A stretch of DNA of 64,000 bases, from contig NZ_JAJUWR010000003.1 of NCBI RefSeq assembly GCF_021390545.1, positions 1 through 64,000 of the forward strand, in the 5' to 3' direction. Within the stretch, counting starts at the first letter, position 1; each line of letters opens with the position of its first letter. The translations under genes and the position numbers were made by a program. Origin of the DNA: Algoriphagus sp. AGSA1. GTDB lineage: Bacteria > Bacteroidota > Bacteroidia > Cytophagales > Cyclobacteriaceae. This document shows positions 62,653 through 64,000 of the stretch, in pieces. Below the pieces are notes generated by a model. That model ran no database searches. It had not been told where the DNA came from and was given only the letters and a program-made list of their open reading frames with translations.

Positions 62653-62713
62653 GGATTTAAGTCTTCCTGCTAAATGATTCCGTAAGTAACCAAATATCAA
62701 TCTGAATTCCCTC

Positions 62714-64000
62714 TTGATTACCAAGATTAAAAAACCACTTCTTTTCTTTTTTCTGTTTTCCGCTCTTTGTATGGAGTCGAGAAATAATATTGTCTATGCG
62801 CAGGACGACACTTCCTTTGCGCCGGCAAACACAACTGCCCCTGATAGTGTCAAGGTTAATAACATATTCATCGTAGGAAATGTAAAAACAAAAAAGAGCG
62901 TAATACTACGGGAGTTGGATTTCATCACAGACTATTCTTACGACTGGAATACATTTTTGCAAATACTCCTCGCTGATCAGAAAAAGATTTACAATCTCCA
63001 ACTTTTCACTTCAGTAGAAATCACCCCACTTCTTACAGGAGACAATGAAGCGGAAATACTTATCACTGTAAAGGAGAGATGGTACATCTTACCTCAAGTG
63101 ATTTTTGAACTGGCTGACCGGAATTTTTCAGAATGGTGGACGAATCAAAACAGGGATTTTTCCCGAGTGAACTACGGAATTAGGTTAAGCCATAATAATG
63201 TAGGGGGAAGGAATGAAAGACTAAAATTTGCCGGACAGTTAGGATTTACCAGAGCATTGGATCTCCAATACAGCAAGCCTTACATCGATAAAAACCAAAA
63301 GCATGGATTGGCCGTCCAGCTCACCTTCAAAGAGAACAAGACCATTCCCCTTAAGTCAGAATACAATAAGCAGGTTTTTTACACCAATGAAAACGAAGAT
63401 ATTATCAGGAAAAATTTTGCTGCAGCCTTGCGGTACACCTATAGGAGGAGCTATTACAATTACCACTTCCTTAGCCTAGGATACAGCAATACCTGGGTTG
63501 CTGATGATGTTCTGATCGAAAATCCGGATTACTTCCAGCATGGTGGAAATAACCTGAGATATTCCTTTGCCTCTTATACTTTCCGCCACGATCGTAGAGA
63601 CAATGTCTCCTATGCAACTGATGGTGAGTTGCTCCAGGCATCTATCACTAAATACGGGATTTTTTATACGAAGGATTTAGATGAAGTAGAGGTAAATCTT
63701 ACCGCCAATAAGTACTTCAAAATCACTGATACATTTCACTTCAACACCGGCCTTACAGCCAATTGGTTTTTGAGTCAAAGCCAGCCTTACACTTTGGTAA
63801 GGGGGGTGGGATATACCCCGAATTTCATCAGAGGATATGAGCTCAATGTGGTCGAGGGCCAGCAGCTCTATGTACATAAAAACAGTTTCAGGTGGAAATT
63901 CGTAGATTGGGAAATAGATATTTCCAATTTGACCAAGCTGGAACAGTTCAGTACCATACCTATTCGCCTGTATCTCAGTGCCAATTTTGATCATGGATAT
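62714..64000 (+). CDS. BamA/TamA-family outer-membrane protein (partial, runs off the window)
   Basis: 429 codons without a stop, from TTG 62714 (no ATG available). The first ~33 residues ([20 protein letters not shown]) look like a signal peptide. [20 protein letters not shown] starts a POTRA-like unit ending [20 protein letters not shown], so only one POTRA domain precedes the barrel, fewer than in BamA. The beta-barrel follows ([47 protein letters not shown]). Short POTRA count suggests a TamA- or surface-antigen-type insertase rather than the main BamA. It overlaps nothing and diverges from yidD. Confidence 0.88.
   Translation, partial: MITKIKKPLLFFFLFSALCMESRNNIVYAQDDTSFAPANTTAPDSVKVNNIFIVGNVKTKKSVILRELDFITDYSYDWNTFLQILLADQKKIYNLQLFTSVEITPLLTGDNEAEILITVKERWYILPQVIFELADRNFSEWWTNQNRDFSRVNYGIRLSHNNVGGRNERLKFAGQLGFTRALDLQYSKPYIDKNQKHGLAVQLTFKENKTIPLKSEYNKQVFYTNENEDIIRKNFAAALRYTYRRSYYNYHFLSLGYSNTWVADDVLIENPDYFQHGGNNLRYSFASYTFRHDRRDNVSYATDGELLQASITKYGIFYTKDLDEVEVNLTANKYFKITDTFHFNTGLTANWFLSQSQPYTLVRGVGYTPNFIRGYELNVVEGQQLYVHKNSFRWKFVDWEIDISNLTKLEQFSTIPIRLYLSANFDHGY

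Overview
The window looks like a chromosomal segment of a marine or freshwater Bacteroidetes, most likely Cytophagales (an Algoriphagus/Cyclobacteriaceae-type genome). Support comes from the many ~800-residue FtsX/MacB-type permeases, IPExxxVDY and GxxExxY family proteins, DUF4221/DUF4397/DUF4136 lipoproteins, a DUF1080/Gfo-Idh-MocA pair, an anti-sigma-like protein with a beta-barrel tail, and promoter motifs of the Bacteroidetes form TAnnTTTG. No rRNA, tRNA, CRISPR array, prophage or complete insertion sequence was seen.

Layout. 1-1317: N-terminal part of a secreted protein with nearly identical Ig-like repeats, cut by the window edge. 1318-2910: gene-poor, AT-rich ground with a decayed family 39 glycosyltransferase. 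2920-10607: small lipoproteins, a WYL regulator divergent from a DinB protein, an ArsR-SRPBCC-DoxX-YdeI operon with a clear operator/promoter, and a macrolide-phosphotransferase-like kinase. 10608-13811: an ECF sigma factor with its membrane partner, and copies of a ~150-bp MITE-like element. 13812-26150: an uncharacterised 598-residue protein, a PadR/permease pair with a double dyad operator, a DUF4221 lipoprotein with a frameshift, an AhpD-YciI-ECF42 sigma operon, a uracil-DNA glycosylase and an OmpA lipoprotein. 26262-26856: a GxxExxY gene split by a copy of the MITE with a 9-bp target duplication.

26970-42654: membrane and redox functions. There is a permease-ATPase-TolC export operon, a Gfo/Idh/MocA-DUF1080 operon, a PA0069-type radical SAM protein, two further permeases without an ATPase, and a SorAB-like sulfite dehydrogenase with its cytochrome c. 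The two permease operons share an upstream arrangement: a 16-bp palindrome about 200 bp before the start and a TGGCATA element 61-63 bp further on. 42657-45470: a plasticity spot with two ssb copies sharing a conserved leader, which flank a decayed exonuclease/helicase gene; an AlbA_2 fragment lies beside the first copy.

45572-64000: mostly core metabolism. It holds a penicillin-acylase family lipoprotein, an aldo/keto reductase, phosphofructokinase, MiaA, and a phosphorelay pair (a pseudo-receiver fused to an HPt domain, followed by an intact stand-alone receiver). These are followed by an MBL hydrolase, an NFACT/RqcH protein, pyruvate kinase, the acpP-fabF-rnc cluster, NAD synthetase, Lgt, YidD and the start of a BamA/TamA protein. 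No complete new multi-gene system is evident. The strongest new-looking signals are the MITE family, the matched permease promoters, the pseudo-receiver-HPt relay, the uncharacterised 598-residue family and the ssb duplication around helicase debris.
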